Positions 41,210 to 50,140 of a DNA stretch of 64,000 nt are shown here, one piece after another. Location of the stretch: the NCBI GenBank assembly GCA_013204605.1, contig JABMNI010000013.1, forward strand, positions 1 to 64,000. The letters run 5' to 3'. Source of the DNA: Ignavibacteria bacterium (GTDB lineage Bacteria > Bacteroidota > Ignavibacteria > Kapaibacteriales > Kapaibacteriaceae). The notes under the pieces are model-generated. The model had not been told where the DNA came from. It worked only from the letters and a program-made list of their open reading frames with translations, and searched no databases. Position 1 is the first letter of the stretch; every line of letters begins with the position of its first letter. Made by a program: the position numbers and the translations under genes.

Positions 41210-44200
41210 ATGAAAAAGAAATTACTTCTTTTCATTGTCCTACTAGTGGGCATTGTGGTTACAAATGCTCAGGACAGAACGATTACCGGTGTGGTTAAGG
41301 ACAACAAGGGAGATGGCCTAACCGGTGCAACAATTCAAGCTAAGGGAACAACCTTAGGGGCGTTTGCCAAGGCAGGCGGTAAATATAAGATTACTGTTCC
41401 TTCATCAGTAAATACTTTGATTTTCAAGTATGTTGGCATGAAGAATACCGAGATGACTATCGGCGAGAAAGATGAAATCGACGTAGTTATGCAAGAAGAT
41501 GCTCTAAAGTCAGACGAGGTTGTCGTTACAGCCATGGGTATTGAGCGTAGCAAAAAATCACTTGGTTACACCACACAAGAAGTTAGCGGCTCCGAGTTAG
41601 TTGGTTCGCGCGAAACAAACATTGTGAACGCAATTTCTTCGAAGGTTGCCGGTGTTCAGGTTACAAATTCCAGTGGTTCGCCGGGCGGAGCCTCGTTTAT
41701 TCGAATTCGCGGCTCTTCTTCTATTCAGGGGAGCAATCAGCCCCTTTTCATTATCGATGGTATTCCGATTGACAACTCTCAGTCGTATTCTGGAAATCCA
41801 GATGATGGCCAGAATAACTTGTTGAGCAGTGTTAACAATTCAAACCGGGCAATAGATATTGACCCATCAACAATCGACAACATCAACGTACTAAAGGGAC
41901 CAGCAGCAACGGCACTTTATGGTATTCGCGCTTCTGGTGGTGCGGTGATTATTACCACAAAGAAAGGTAAGCCTACCTACGGTGACAAAGTGAACATTCA
42001 AATGAACTCATCTTGGAGTTTTGACAATGTAAATAAGTTGCCCGAGATTCAATCAAAGTATTCTCAAGGTGGTGGCGGTACGTATGCGGCTCCGTCTCCT
42101 GGTGCTTCTAGAAGTTGGGGAGCATTGAACGATACTTTGTACTGGGATGGAAATGCCAGTTACAAGTGGGACAAGAACGGTGCCATCGTTGGCCAGAGTA
42201 GTCCTAATGCGAAAACCAAGATTACTCCTTATGATAACATGGATACATATTTCAAAACGGGCTTAACAGCAAGTAATGGAATAAACATGTTTGGAGGCGA
42301 TGAAAACGCCACGTATTACTTCTCGTTCAACAATCTTACATCAAGCGGTGTTGTCCCTAACAGTACTTGGACGAGGAACAACTTTAAAATATCGGGCTCG
42401 GCTGCGATTGCAAAATCATTTAAGGCTTCAGCCAACTTGAACTATGTGAACTCGGGTGGAACTCGTATTCAGCAGGGATCGAATACTTCCGGTGTGATGT
42501 TGGGACTGACTCGGACTCCAAATACGTTCGACAACTCGAATGGTTTTAGTAATGCGGCTGATCAGGCTTCATCCTATCAGTTTGCCGATGGTTCTCAGAG
42601 AAATTATCGCGCTGGATCTGGTTATGACAACCCGTATTGGGCTTCGAATAACAGCCCTATGACGGATGATGTTAACCGCATGTTCGGTAATATTCAGTTG
42701 GACTGGAATTTAGCGGATGGCATTGACCTAATGTACCGTCTAGGTGCTGACTTTTACACCGACCGACGCAAGCAGATTTTTGCTTTGGGTTCTAGAACAG
42801 CACCGGCAGGACGTGTGTTTGAGGATCACAACTTTAACAGAGACATCACGGGCGATCTAATCCTGACCATGAATACCAACTTCAATGATGATTGGAGTGG
42901 TCAGTTGCTATTAGGAAACAACATGTTTTCTACTGAAAATCAGCAATTGTTCGTTCAAGGTGATGGACTGGGTGCACCTGACTTCTTCCACCTTTCTAAC
43001 GCTCAGGGTCAGATCTCTCGAGAATCCATCGGACGTAAACGTACTGCTGCGTTTTACGGAGACGGACGCTTGTCGTATAAGAATGCGTTATTCTTCAACG
43101 TGACGGGTAGAAATGAGTGGTCAACCTCACTTCCTGTTGCAAACAACACATTCTTCTACCCATCCGCCTCGGTAGCTGCGGTGTTTACGGAGTTGTTCCC
43201 TGATTTGAGGAGCGACGTGCTTTCCTTTTTGAAACTTCGTGTAAACGTGGCTTCAGTTGGAAAGGATGCTCCTATCTATGCCACGGTAACAACGTTCGGT
43301 CAAGGCTTCTACCAAGATGGCTGGACAAACGGGGTTTCTTTCCCATTCGACGGAACAATTGGCTATCAGAAATCTGATGTGCTGGGAAATCCGGACTTAA
43401 AACCAGAGAGTACCACTTCCTGGGAGATTGGTGCTGATATCAGACTGTGGGAAAATAGGTTGGCATTCGACCTAACGTATTACAATCAAACTTCGAAGGA
43501 CCAAATCTTTCAAGTTCCAATTGCGGCAACCAGTGGTTATTTGGCGCAGTTGAAGAATGCGGGTTCTATCGAGAATAATGGAATTGAGGCTGTTATCACC
43601 GGAAGTCCCATAGTAAGCGAAGACCTACGTTGGGATATCACGGTAAACTTCACCAAAAACAATATCACAGTGCTGTCGTTGGCTGATGGTGTAGACAACA
43701 TCTTCCTTGGTGGCTTTGAGGGATCTTCTGTACGTGCCGTTGCTGGACAACCTTACGGGTCGATTTTCGGTTTTGGTTGGTTACGTAACGCCAATGGCGA
43801 TATCGTAATCGACGACGACCAGACTTCTGATAACTACGGTTATCCTGTGATGGATCCGGAAGAGAAAAATTTCGGTTCCGCCAACCCGGATTGGATGATG
43901 GGAATTCGAAACACCTTGAACTGGAACGGCTTTAACTTTTCATTCTTGTTTGATATTCGCCAGGGTGGCGTTATATGGAATGGAACGAAATCGGCTTTGT
44001 ACTTTTTTGGTACAGCCAAGGAAACAGAGAATCGTGAAGGCACGAAGGTATTCACTGGTGCAAAGCAATCTGACGGATCAACGAATGACATTGCTGCCCC
44101 ATATGATGAAAACTGGTTGGCATTTGGCAACGGTAATGGGTTCATTGGTAGTAACACGGAAGACTTTATCGAAGACGCATCATTCGTGCGTTTGAGAGAA

Positions 44201-44419
44201 GTAAATCTTTCGTACACTTTCCCTTCTGACCTCATGAAAGGGTCGCCATTCTCAGGCTTAGTTGTAAACTTCACCGCAAGAAATTTGTGGTTGAGCACCA
44301 GCTATACCGGTGTTGACCCCGAGACAAACCTAATGGGTGCGAACAACGCACAGGGCTTGGACTACTTTAATATGCCTAGTACGAGAAGCTATGTTTTCTC
44401 TGCTAGCTTGAATTTTTAA
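41210..44419 (+). CDS. SusC/RagA family TonB-linked outer membrane protein
   Basis: CarboxypepD_reg-like N-terminus, plug VVTAMGIERSKKSLGYTTQEV, GPAATALYGIRASGGAVIITTKKG. Confidence 0.96.
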   Translation: MKKKLLLFIVLLVGIVVTNAQDRTITGVVKDNKGDGLTGATIQAKGTTLGAFAKAGGKYKITVPSSVNTLIFKYVGMKNTEMTIGEKDEIDVVMQEDALKSDEVVVTAMGIERSKKSLGYTTQEVSGSELVGSRETNIVNAISSKVAGVQVTNSSGSPGGASFIRIRGSSSIQGSNQPLFIIDGIPIDNSQSYSGNPDDGQNNLLSSVNNSNRAIDIDPSTIDNINVLKGPAATALYGIRASGGAVIITTKKGKPTYGDKVNIQMNSSWSFDNVNKLPEIQSKYSQGGGGTYAAPSPGASRSWGALNDTLYWDGNASYKWDKNGAIVGQSSPNAKTKITPYDNMDTYFKTGLTASNGINMFGGDENATYYFSFNNLTSSGVVPNSTWTRNNFKISGSAAIAKSFKASANLNYVNSGGTRIQQGSNTSGVMLGLTRTPNTFDNSNGFSNAADQASSYQFADGSQRNYRAGSGYDNPYWASNNSPMTDDVNRMFGNIQLDWNLADGIDLMYRLGADFYTDRRKQIFALGSRTAPAGRVFEDHNFNRDITGDLILTMNTNFNDDWSGQLLLGNNMFSTENQQLFVQGDGLGAPDFFHLSNAQGQISRESIGRKRTAAFYGDGRLSYKNALFFNVTGRNEWSTSLPVANNTFFYPSASVAAVFTELFPDLRSDVLSFLKLRVNVASVGKDAPIYATVTTFGQGFYQDGWTNGVSFPFDGTIGYQKSDVLGNPDLKPESTTSWEIGADIRLWENRLAFDLTYYNQTSKDQIFQVPIAATSGYLAQLKNAGSIENNGIEAVITGSPIVSEDLRWDITVNFTKNNITVLSLADGVDNIFLGGFEGSSVRAVAGQPYGSIFGFGWLRNANGDIVIDDDQTSDNYGYPVMDPEEKNFGSANPDWMMGIRNTLNWNGFNFSFLFDIRQGGVIWNGTKSALYFFGTAKETENREGTKVFTGAKQSDGSTNDIAAPYDENWLAFGNGNGFIGSNTEDFIEDASFVRLREVNLSYTFPSDLMKGSPFSGLVVNFTARNLWLSTSYTGVDPETNLMGANNAQGLDYFNMPSTRSYVFSASLNF

Positions 44420-44460
44420 TGCCCGTTTTATTCAATAACCAACGTAGGAAACGTACAATT

Positions 44461-45813
44461 ATGAAACGTTTAGTTCTTGGATTCTGCGTGTTGTCTGTAA
44501 GCTTGCTTATTTCGTGCAACTCGTGGATCGACTCGGGCCTCAACACGGATCCAACATCTCCAAAAGATGGGTCGTTTGCTGTTGTATTGCCCACCACTCA
44601 AGTAGGTATGGCCTATGTTCTAGGTGGAGACCTCGGACGCTATACCAGTTTAATCACGCAACATAACGTTGGCGTTGACCGCCAGCATTTAGGAATCTAT
44701 CAGTACGTGATCAAGGAAAATGACTTGGATAACGCTTGGAGATTTAATCTTTATGGCGGTCCAATGAATGACCTTCATATTCTAATGAAAAAAGCTGATG
44801 ATACAAAGAGTCCTCACTACAAAGGCATTTGCCAGGTATTGATGGCTCACGCTCTTGGTACAGTAACTGATCTTTGGGGCGATGTACCTTTTTCAAAAGC
44901 ATTCGAAGGTAGCGAAGCCATTAGTCCTGGATACGATTCTCAGGAGGCCATATACACTTCAATTGCAGCTATGCTTACGGATGCCGTTGCCAATTTGAAT
45001 GCTGCTTCTAGTACGTTCAAACCGGGATCTGACGACCGCATCTACGGTGGAGATCTTGCAAAGTGGAAAATGGCAGCGAATGCACTTGCTGCTAGATATG
45101 CCATTCACGTAATCAAGAGAAACCCTGCCGCTGGTGCAGTCGCGTTGTCAGCTGTAGCAGGGGCATTTGCCTCGAACGCAGATGACATGCAATTCACTTT
45201 TGGCTTGGTAGAAACTCAAGCAAATCCGTGGTATCAGTTCACTACTCAGCGCGCGGGTGACCTGAATTTTGGAGAAACACTTTCTACGTTGATGAACGGA
45301 TTGAGTGATCCTCGCCGACCTTTCTATGCTGTAGTAGATGACTCTGGCACATACTCCGGTCTTTCTCAAATGGGACCATTATATGCATCAATTAATTCTG
45401 CCATACCGTTCATTACGTATACGGAGGTAAAATTCATTGAAGCAGAAGCCCAAATGAGAGCGGGTATGCGCACAGAAGCGCATGCAGCCTACTTAGCAGC
45501 CGTTACTGCATCGTTGGAGCGCACGGGCGTTGCAGCGGCGGATATCACGGCCTACTTGGCTCAGGCCACGGTTGACGGTGGAGCAGCCGATTTGACGATT
45601 GATCGTATAATGACCCAGAAATACATTGCAATGTATACGCAGTGCGAGTCATGGGTTGATTGGCGTAGAACCGGATCTCCTGCGTTGACCCCAGTCTCTG
45701 GCGCTGAAGTTCCGCGTAGGTTCCCTTACGCTCAGTCAGAACGCCTTTATAATTCAGCAAACTACAAGGCTGGAGTAACCATCTTCGACCGTTTGTGGTG
45801 GGATGTTCCGTAG
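44461..45813 (+). CDS. SusD/RagB-like lipoprotein
   Basis: Lipoprotein signal SVSLLISCNSW, follows SusC. Confidence 0.9.
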   Translation: MKRLVLGFCVLSVSLLISCNSWIDSGLNTDPTSPKDGSFAVVLPTTQVGMAYVLGGDLGRYTSLITQHNVGVDRQHLGIYQYVIKENDLDNAWRFNLYGGPMNDLHILMKKADDTKSPHYKGICQVLMAHALGTVTDLWGDVPFSKAFEGSEAISPGYDSQEAIYTSIAAMLTDAVANLNAASSTFKPGSDDRIYGGDLAKWKMAANALAARYAIHVIKRNPAAGAVALSAVAGAFASNADDMQFTFGLVETQANPWYQFTTQRAGDLNFGETLSTLMNGLSDPRRPFYAVVDDSGTYSGLSQMGPLYASINSAIPFITYTEVKFIEAEAQMRAGMRTEAHAAYLAAVTASLERTGVAAADITAYLAQATVDGGAADLTIDRIMTQKYIAMYTQCESWVDWRRTGSPALTPVSGAEVPRRFPYAQSERLYNSANYKAGVTIFDRLWWDVP

Positions 45814-45904
45814 GGTTCAGTTTGGCTCTCTACGCACGGTCAATAAACCGTCGGGTAAAAGACGGACATTAGATAGTGGGTAGACAGTTGGTAGTCTATA
45901 AATA

Positions 45905-45944
45905 GTCGGTTCTGTAGAAAAATCTGCAGAACCGACTTTTTTTT
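45905..45944 (+). terminator. Rho-independent terminator
   Basis: GTCGGTTCTG...CAGAACCGAC followed by T8. Confidence 0.9.
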
Positions 45945-46024
45945 GTGTTAACTGTAACCTGATCCACATAGCCCCGTACACAATGCCAAATCGAACTTCT
46001 ACACTTTATACTCTAGGAATTATC

Positions 46025-46450
46025 ATGAAAAAGCAAACATCACTTTTCGCAGCCGTCGTACTCTTTTGCGGTATAGCCCTTGCAAGCACAGCAAATGCGA
46101 GCCCAGCAAACGCTAGCCCTGCAAATGCCAACCAAGTCGCAGCTAAAAACGTAGCCGTTGTTCACGCGAGCTTCGATACAGCTGAACTACAGAAAAATCT
46201 ATCCACAAACGAGATCAAGCTTTCAACTGATCAATTGGAAAAAGTAACGTTTAAGGTTTCGGTCGACGTAACTGGTGCCGTTGAAGATCTAACATACACT
46301 CACAACATCTCGGCCGAGAGCGCAAAAAAAACCGATGCGTGTATTGCAAAAGCATACAAAGCCATCATGGCAACCGAATTCTATCCTGCCAAAAAAGATG
46401 GAAAAAACATTGCCGACGTGGTCACCATCGAGTTTGTGGTTGTCGACTAA
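46025..46450 (+). CDS. Small secreted hypothetical protein with ASPAN repeats at signal cleavage region
   Basis: MKKQTSLFAAVVLFCGIALASTANASPANASPANANQ. Confidence 0.65.
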   Translation: MKKQTSLFAAVVLFCGIALASTANASPANASPANANQVAAKNVAVVHASFDTAELQKNLSTNEIKLSTDQLEKVTFKVSVDVTGAVEDLTYTHNISAESAKKTDACIAKAYKAIMATEFYPAKKDGKNIADVVTIEFVVVD

Positions 46451-46512
46451 AAACCGTCTAGTAAAAAGTTACTGTCCCGTAAATAAGTAACTCTCCCAAT
46501 ACCCCGTACAAA

Positions 46513-46553
46513 GGGCGATCTGTCACTCCGTAACGACAGGTCGCCTTTTTTTT
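46513..46553 (+). terminator. Rho-independent terminator
   Basis: GGGCGATCTGTCACTCCGTAACGACAGGTCGCC followed by T run. Confidence 0.9.
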
Positions 46554-46666
46554 GTGCGCAAGTCGCCGTGTGTTTTGTGTATGCTATTGTGAATTGTGCA
46601 CATCCTGTTGAGTGTTGTGCGTAAGCTGTTCTTTGTTATGTTGTGACAAATCACATTGAGGTACGC

Positions 46667-47962
46667 ATGCCATCCCGACGCCAACTCCTGCAATCTGCCT
46701 TAGCCTTTGCGCCAGCCATGCTGGTAAACACTTCCGTACTTTCCAAAACCACAGCGTGGATTGAGAGCGCAAATGGTAGGGGGCTTTATGGTTCAGGCGC
46801 GGCCGATGAAGATTTTTGGCGGTTCATTCAACAGTCGTATGACATTGATAGAGCCATCACAAATCTGAACAATGGTGGTGTTGCACCTTCACCTCGAACA
46901 GTGATGAATGCGGTGCATCAACTACAACAACAAACAAATAATTTACCGGCCATGGAGTTGTGGCAGAATTTAGAACCGCGCGCAGAAACCGTGCGTTCAG
47001 ACCTTGCAACATTCTTCGGAGTGTCGGCAAACGAAATTGCCATTACACGCAATGCTAGTGAGTCGCTACAAAATGTACAAATGGGAATGCCCCTTTCAAA
47101 AGGAGATGAAGTACTAACTTCCGATCAGGATTATCCGCGCATGTTAACGGCGTGGGACCAGCGGAGTAGGCGCGAGGGAATTACGGTAAAGAAGGTTTCG
47201 TTTAAGGTGCCGGTGATGGATGAGGACGATGTAGTGCAGGCGTTTGCCGATGCTGTTACCACGAGGACAAAGGTGATGCATATTTCGCACGTCGTGTTTT
47301 TAACGGGACAAATTTTGCCGGTGCGAAAACTGTGCAATCTTGCTAGGTCGAAAAATATTCCGTGTATTGTTGATGGTGCGCATTCGTTTGCCCACTTCCC
47401 GTTTATGCAATCAGATTTAGAGTGTGATTATTTTGGAACCAGTTTGCACAAGTGGCTAAGTGGTCCTATTGGTACGGGAATGTTGTACGTGGCTGAGCCC
47501 AAAATCAAGGACATTTGGCCCCTCATGGCGGCGGCGAAAGAGTCGGACGGAAATATCCGCAAGTTCGAAGAAATCGGCACGCACCCCGCGGCATTGCACA
47601 ACGCACTATCTGAAGCCGTTGCGTTTGCAAACGCAATAGGCCTAGAACGCAAGGCGAAGCGTCTGCGGTACCTGCACTCACTTTGGACTGACCGTCTAAA
47701 AAATTACGACAACGTCTGGTTTGGCACCAACATCAACAAAGAATCGCAACAGTGCGGTATCCGCTTGGTGAACATTGCGGGTGTCACTCCAGCCAAACTC
47801 TCGGCACACCTAATGGACAAGCACAAAATCTTCACTGTAGGCATCACGCACGATCAGTTTCAAGGGATCCGGGTAACACCGAACGTGTACACCACGCCGG
47901 AAGAGATACATAGGTTTGGAGACGTGATGGAGGAAGTGGCTAAGAATGGAATTGCGAATTAG
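46667..47962 (+). CDS. Aminotransferase class V-fold PLP-dependent enzyme with Tat-like signal
   Basis: PSRRQLLQSALAFAPAML; DGAHSFAHFPF...GTSLHKWLSGPIGTG. Confidence 0.88.
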   Translation: MPSRRQLLQSALAFAPAMLVNTSVLSKTTAWIESANGRGLYGSGAADEDFWRFIQQSYDIDRAITNLNNGGVAPSPRTVMNAVHQLQQQTNNLPAMELWQNLEPRAETVRSDLATFFGVSANEIAITRNASESLQNVQMGMPLSKGDEVLTSDQDYPRMLTAWDQRSRREGITVKKVSFKVPVMDEDDVVQAFADAVTTRTKVMHISHVVFLTGQILPVRKLCNLARSKNIPCIVDGAHSFAHFPFMQSDLECDYFGTSLHKWLSGPIGTGMLYVAEPKIKDIWPLMAAAKESDGNIRKFEEIGTHPAALHNALSEAVAFANAIGLERKAKRLRYLHSLWTDRLKNYDNVWFGTNINKESQQCGIRLVNIAGVTPAKLSAHLMDKHKIFTVGITHDQFQGIRVTPNVYTTPEEIHRFGDVMEEVAKNGIAN

Positions 47963-48049
47963 GAATTACGAATTACGAATTTAGGAATGGAAATTGAATC
48001 TGATGATTTGATCATTCCAAAGTCAATGCCGATGCCAATGCCGACGTCA

Positions 48050-48186
48050 CTCGTCCTCGGCGACCCGCACCGACCCGCACCGACCCGCACCGCGACGCGC
48101 ACAGCTACCCGCGCAGCAACCCGCACCGCGCTGTATCCGTACCGACCCGTACCGCGCAAAGCTACCCGCGCCGCGACCCGCGCAGC
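48050..48186. repeat. GC-rich imperfect tandem repeat
   Basis: cgacccgcaccgacccgcaccgacccgcaccgcgacgcgcac...taccgacccgtaccgcgcaaagctacccgcgccgcgacccgcgcag. Confidence 0.85.
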
Positions 48187-48480
48187 TTATCTAACGTTTG
48201 TCCAAGGTCCGGCATTCAGTACGTTGAAGCCGGCTTTTTTTGCAGTTGAGGTCGCGCTGCCGCTCCTGCCTCCGGAGGCGCAACAGAAAATTATTTGCTG
48301 AGCTTTGTCTTGGTTCTGCAACCAACTACCTACTTCTTGAAGCGGTACGTTAGTAGAGCCTTTTACGTGACCTCCGCTGAATTCAGACGGTGAACGAACA
48401 TCTATTACAATGGCTCCAGCCTGGAGTGCTTCTTTGATTGTGTCGGCGCTGCCGCCGAAGAGGTTGGTTAAAAATCCCAT
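48187..48480 (-). CDS. Rhodanese-like domain protein
   Basis: AIVIDVRSPSEFSGGHVKGSTNVPL, FCCASGGRSGSA (Cys loop). Confidence 0.88.
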   Translation of the reverse strand: MGFLTNLFGGSADTIKEALQAGAIVIDVRSPSEFSGGHVKGSTNVPLQEVGSWLQNQDKAQQIIFCCASGGRSGSATSTAKKAGFNVLNAGPWTNVR

Positions 48481-48680
48481 TTAATCAATTTTCAATTATG
48501 AATTAACAATTATCAATCTACGAACATGTCATCCAGTGCGTAGCTATGGGGCGAGCCCATCATCCAGAACAAAACTACGCAAACAAAAACGCACGAATTA
48601 CGAATTACGATGAGAGACGGAAAGAGTAGATAGCACGTGGTGAATTTGCTCGGAATTATTGTGATTGACATTGTGTTGAT

Positions 48681-48742
48681 AAAATGATCAAATGATCAGA
48701 TTCTTCGATTGTGATGATCAAACGATCAAATGATCAGATTCT
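48681..48742. repeat. TGATCA-rich direct repeats
   Basis: aaaatgatcaaatgatcagattct and aaacgatcaaatgatcagattct; inverted relative at 47994-48016. Confidence 0.8.
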
Positions 48743-48772
48743 CATGAATTCGCAATTCGTAATTCGTAATTC

Positions 48773-50140
48773 TTAATTGACAATTGTCCCTTCAAGTCTT
48801 CGTATCTCGCTCTCAGCAATCTTCGCCGAATATCGTGTTGTAACAAGACGGGTTGCGGCTTCTTCGTAACTGCGCTGGACGAGTAATACTTCTAGTGCGC
48901 TGGTTCTGCCTGATTGATAGCCTTGAAGTGCAATGCTTAGCGCTTCTTGCGCGAGTAGGATACTCTCTTCTTCCAATTGAAGTGCAGCCACAAGGTTTGT
49001 GTAGGTTGAAAAAGCGGCCGAGAGCGATGCATTGAGAATTGATTCCATGTTGGAGTATTCCAATCTGCGTTGATCTGCTAAAATTTGCGCAGCCTGAATC
49101 TGTGTGTTGTGTTTGAATCCGTTGAATAGCGTCCATGACGCGTTCAGGCCAATAGAGAAACCTTGATTCTGGTTCAGCAAAAAGAAACCAACCTGATTGA
49201 CCGATTGATTAAAACTGTATCCGGCAAAGACGTTTAACTGCGGCAACCGCAAGCCACTGAGCTCACTCACCACGTCATCTGCAATTCCTATTTCGGTTTT
49301 TGCAAACAACAATGTGCTGTTGACAGTTAGCATGTTGTTGCGAATGTCGGCGTACATGGGTTTGTAGTCGATGCTGACCCGACCTGAAACTGCTAGGGGG
49401 CTATCTGTTTTTCGAGATAGAAGTTGGTTCAATGTTGCGCATACTTTTTGAAGTTCATTTTGCTGCGTGAGTAATTGAGATTTATACGCGTTCATGTCTA
49501 CAGTGGCTCGTAAAAGATCTACCTTCGACGCCGAACCGATTTCAAACTTCAACTTTGCAATCTTAATAACCTCAGTGTAGATTCTGATAATCTCTGTTGT
49601 GGTTTGTATCAACTGTTGTTGTCTTGCCACATCGAAATATGCCGACGTGATTTTCAGGACTGTGTTCTCAATTTCCACTCGCAACCCAATTGAACTCTGC
49701 GCTTCCAATGCATTCAATTTGTCGCGTGTTGCAAACATCCGCAGCCCGTCAAAAATCGTCCAATTCAACTGCACCTGTGCGCCAAGCACCGAGGAAGTTG
49801 CTCCGCCCCGATTTATCGAACCGCCTGTATTGAAGTCCTGACGAATGCTTGTGTTGCTGGCAGCAATATTGCCCTGCGCTACCACCGAAGGGTAAAAGCC
49901 TGCGTTACCGAGGTTGTTGTTGTTGGCTGCGATATCGACCCTACTCTTTGCAATTTGAATGGTGTAGTTGTTTTGCAACGCTTCTTCAATTGCCGACTGC
50001 AAACTCAGTGTGTCTTGCGCCGCAGCAACAGAAGAAAAAAGCGCTGTAGCAACACAAGAAAAAACTAGAACTAGTACAAGTATTACCAATGGCATCACAA
50101 AAGTTGTAAGGGGCTTTGTGATACGTGCAAAAATCATCAT
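48773..50140 (-). CDS. TolC family outer membrane efflux protein
   Basis: SLQSAIEEALQNNYTIQIAKSRVDIA, coiled-coil repeats, downstream of RND permease. Confidence 0.92.
   Translation of the reverse strand: MMIFARITKPLTTFVMPLVILVLVLVFSCVATALFSSVAAAQDTLSLQSAIEEALQNNYTIQIAKSRVDIAANNNNLGNAGFYPSVVAQGNIAASNTSIRQDFNTGGSINRGGATSSVLGAQVQLNWTIFDGLRMFATRDKLNALEAQSSIGLRVEIENTVLKITSAYFDVARQQQLIQTTTEIIRIYTEVIKIAKLKFEIGSASKVDLLRATVDMNAYKSQLLTQQNELQKVCATLNQLLSRKTDSPLAVSGRVSIDYKPMYADIRNNMLTVNSTLLFAKTEIGIADDVVSELSGLRLPQLNVFAGYSFNQSVNQVGFFLLNQNQGFSIGLNASWTLFNGFKHNTQIQAAQILADQRRLEYSNMESILNASLSAAFSTYTNLVAALQLEEESILLAQEALSIALQGYQSGRTSALEVLLVQRSYEEAATRLVTTRYSAKIAESEIRRLEGTIVN

Noticed and set aside
47987-48301. ORF encoding a TRTATRTATRAATR repeat protein
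   Set aside because: It derives from the GC-rich repeat and runs antisense through the rhodanese gene; no SD or family support.
48050-48750. CRISPR array
   Set aside because: Repeats are short, imperfect and contiguous, without equal-length unique spacers or cas genes.
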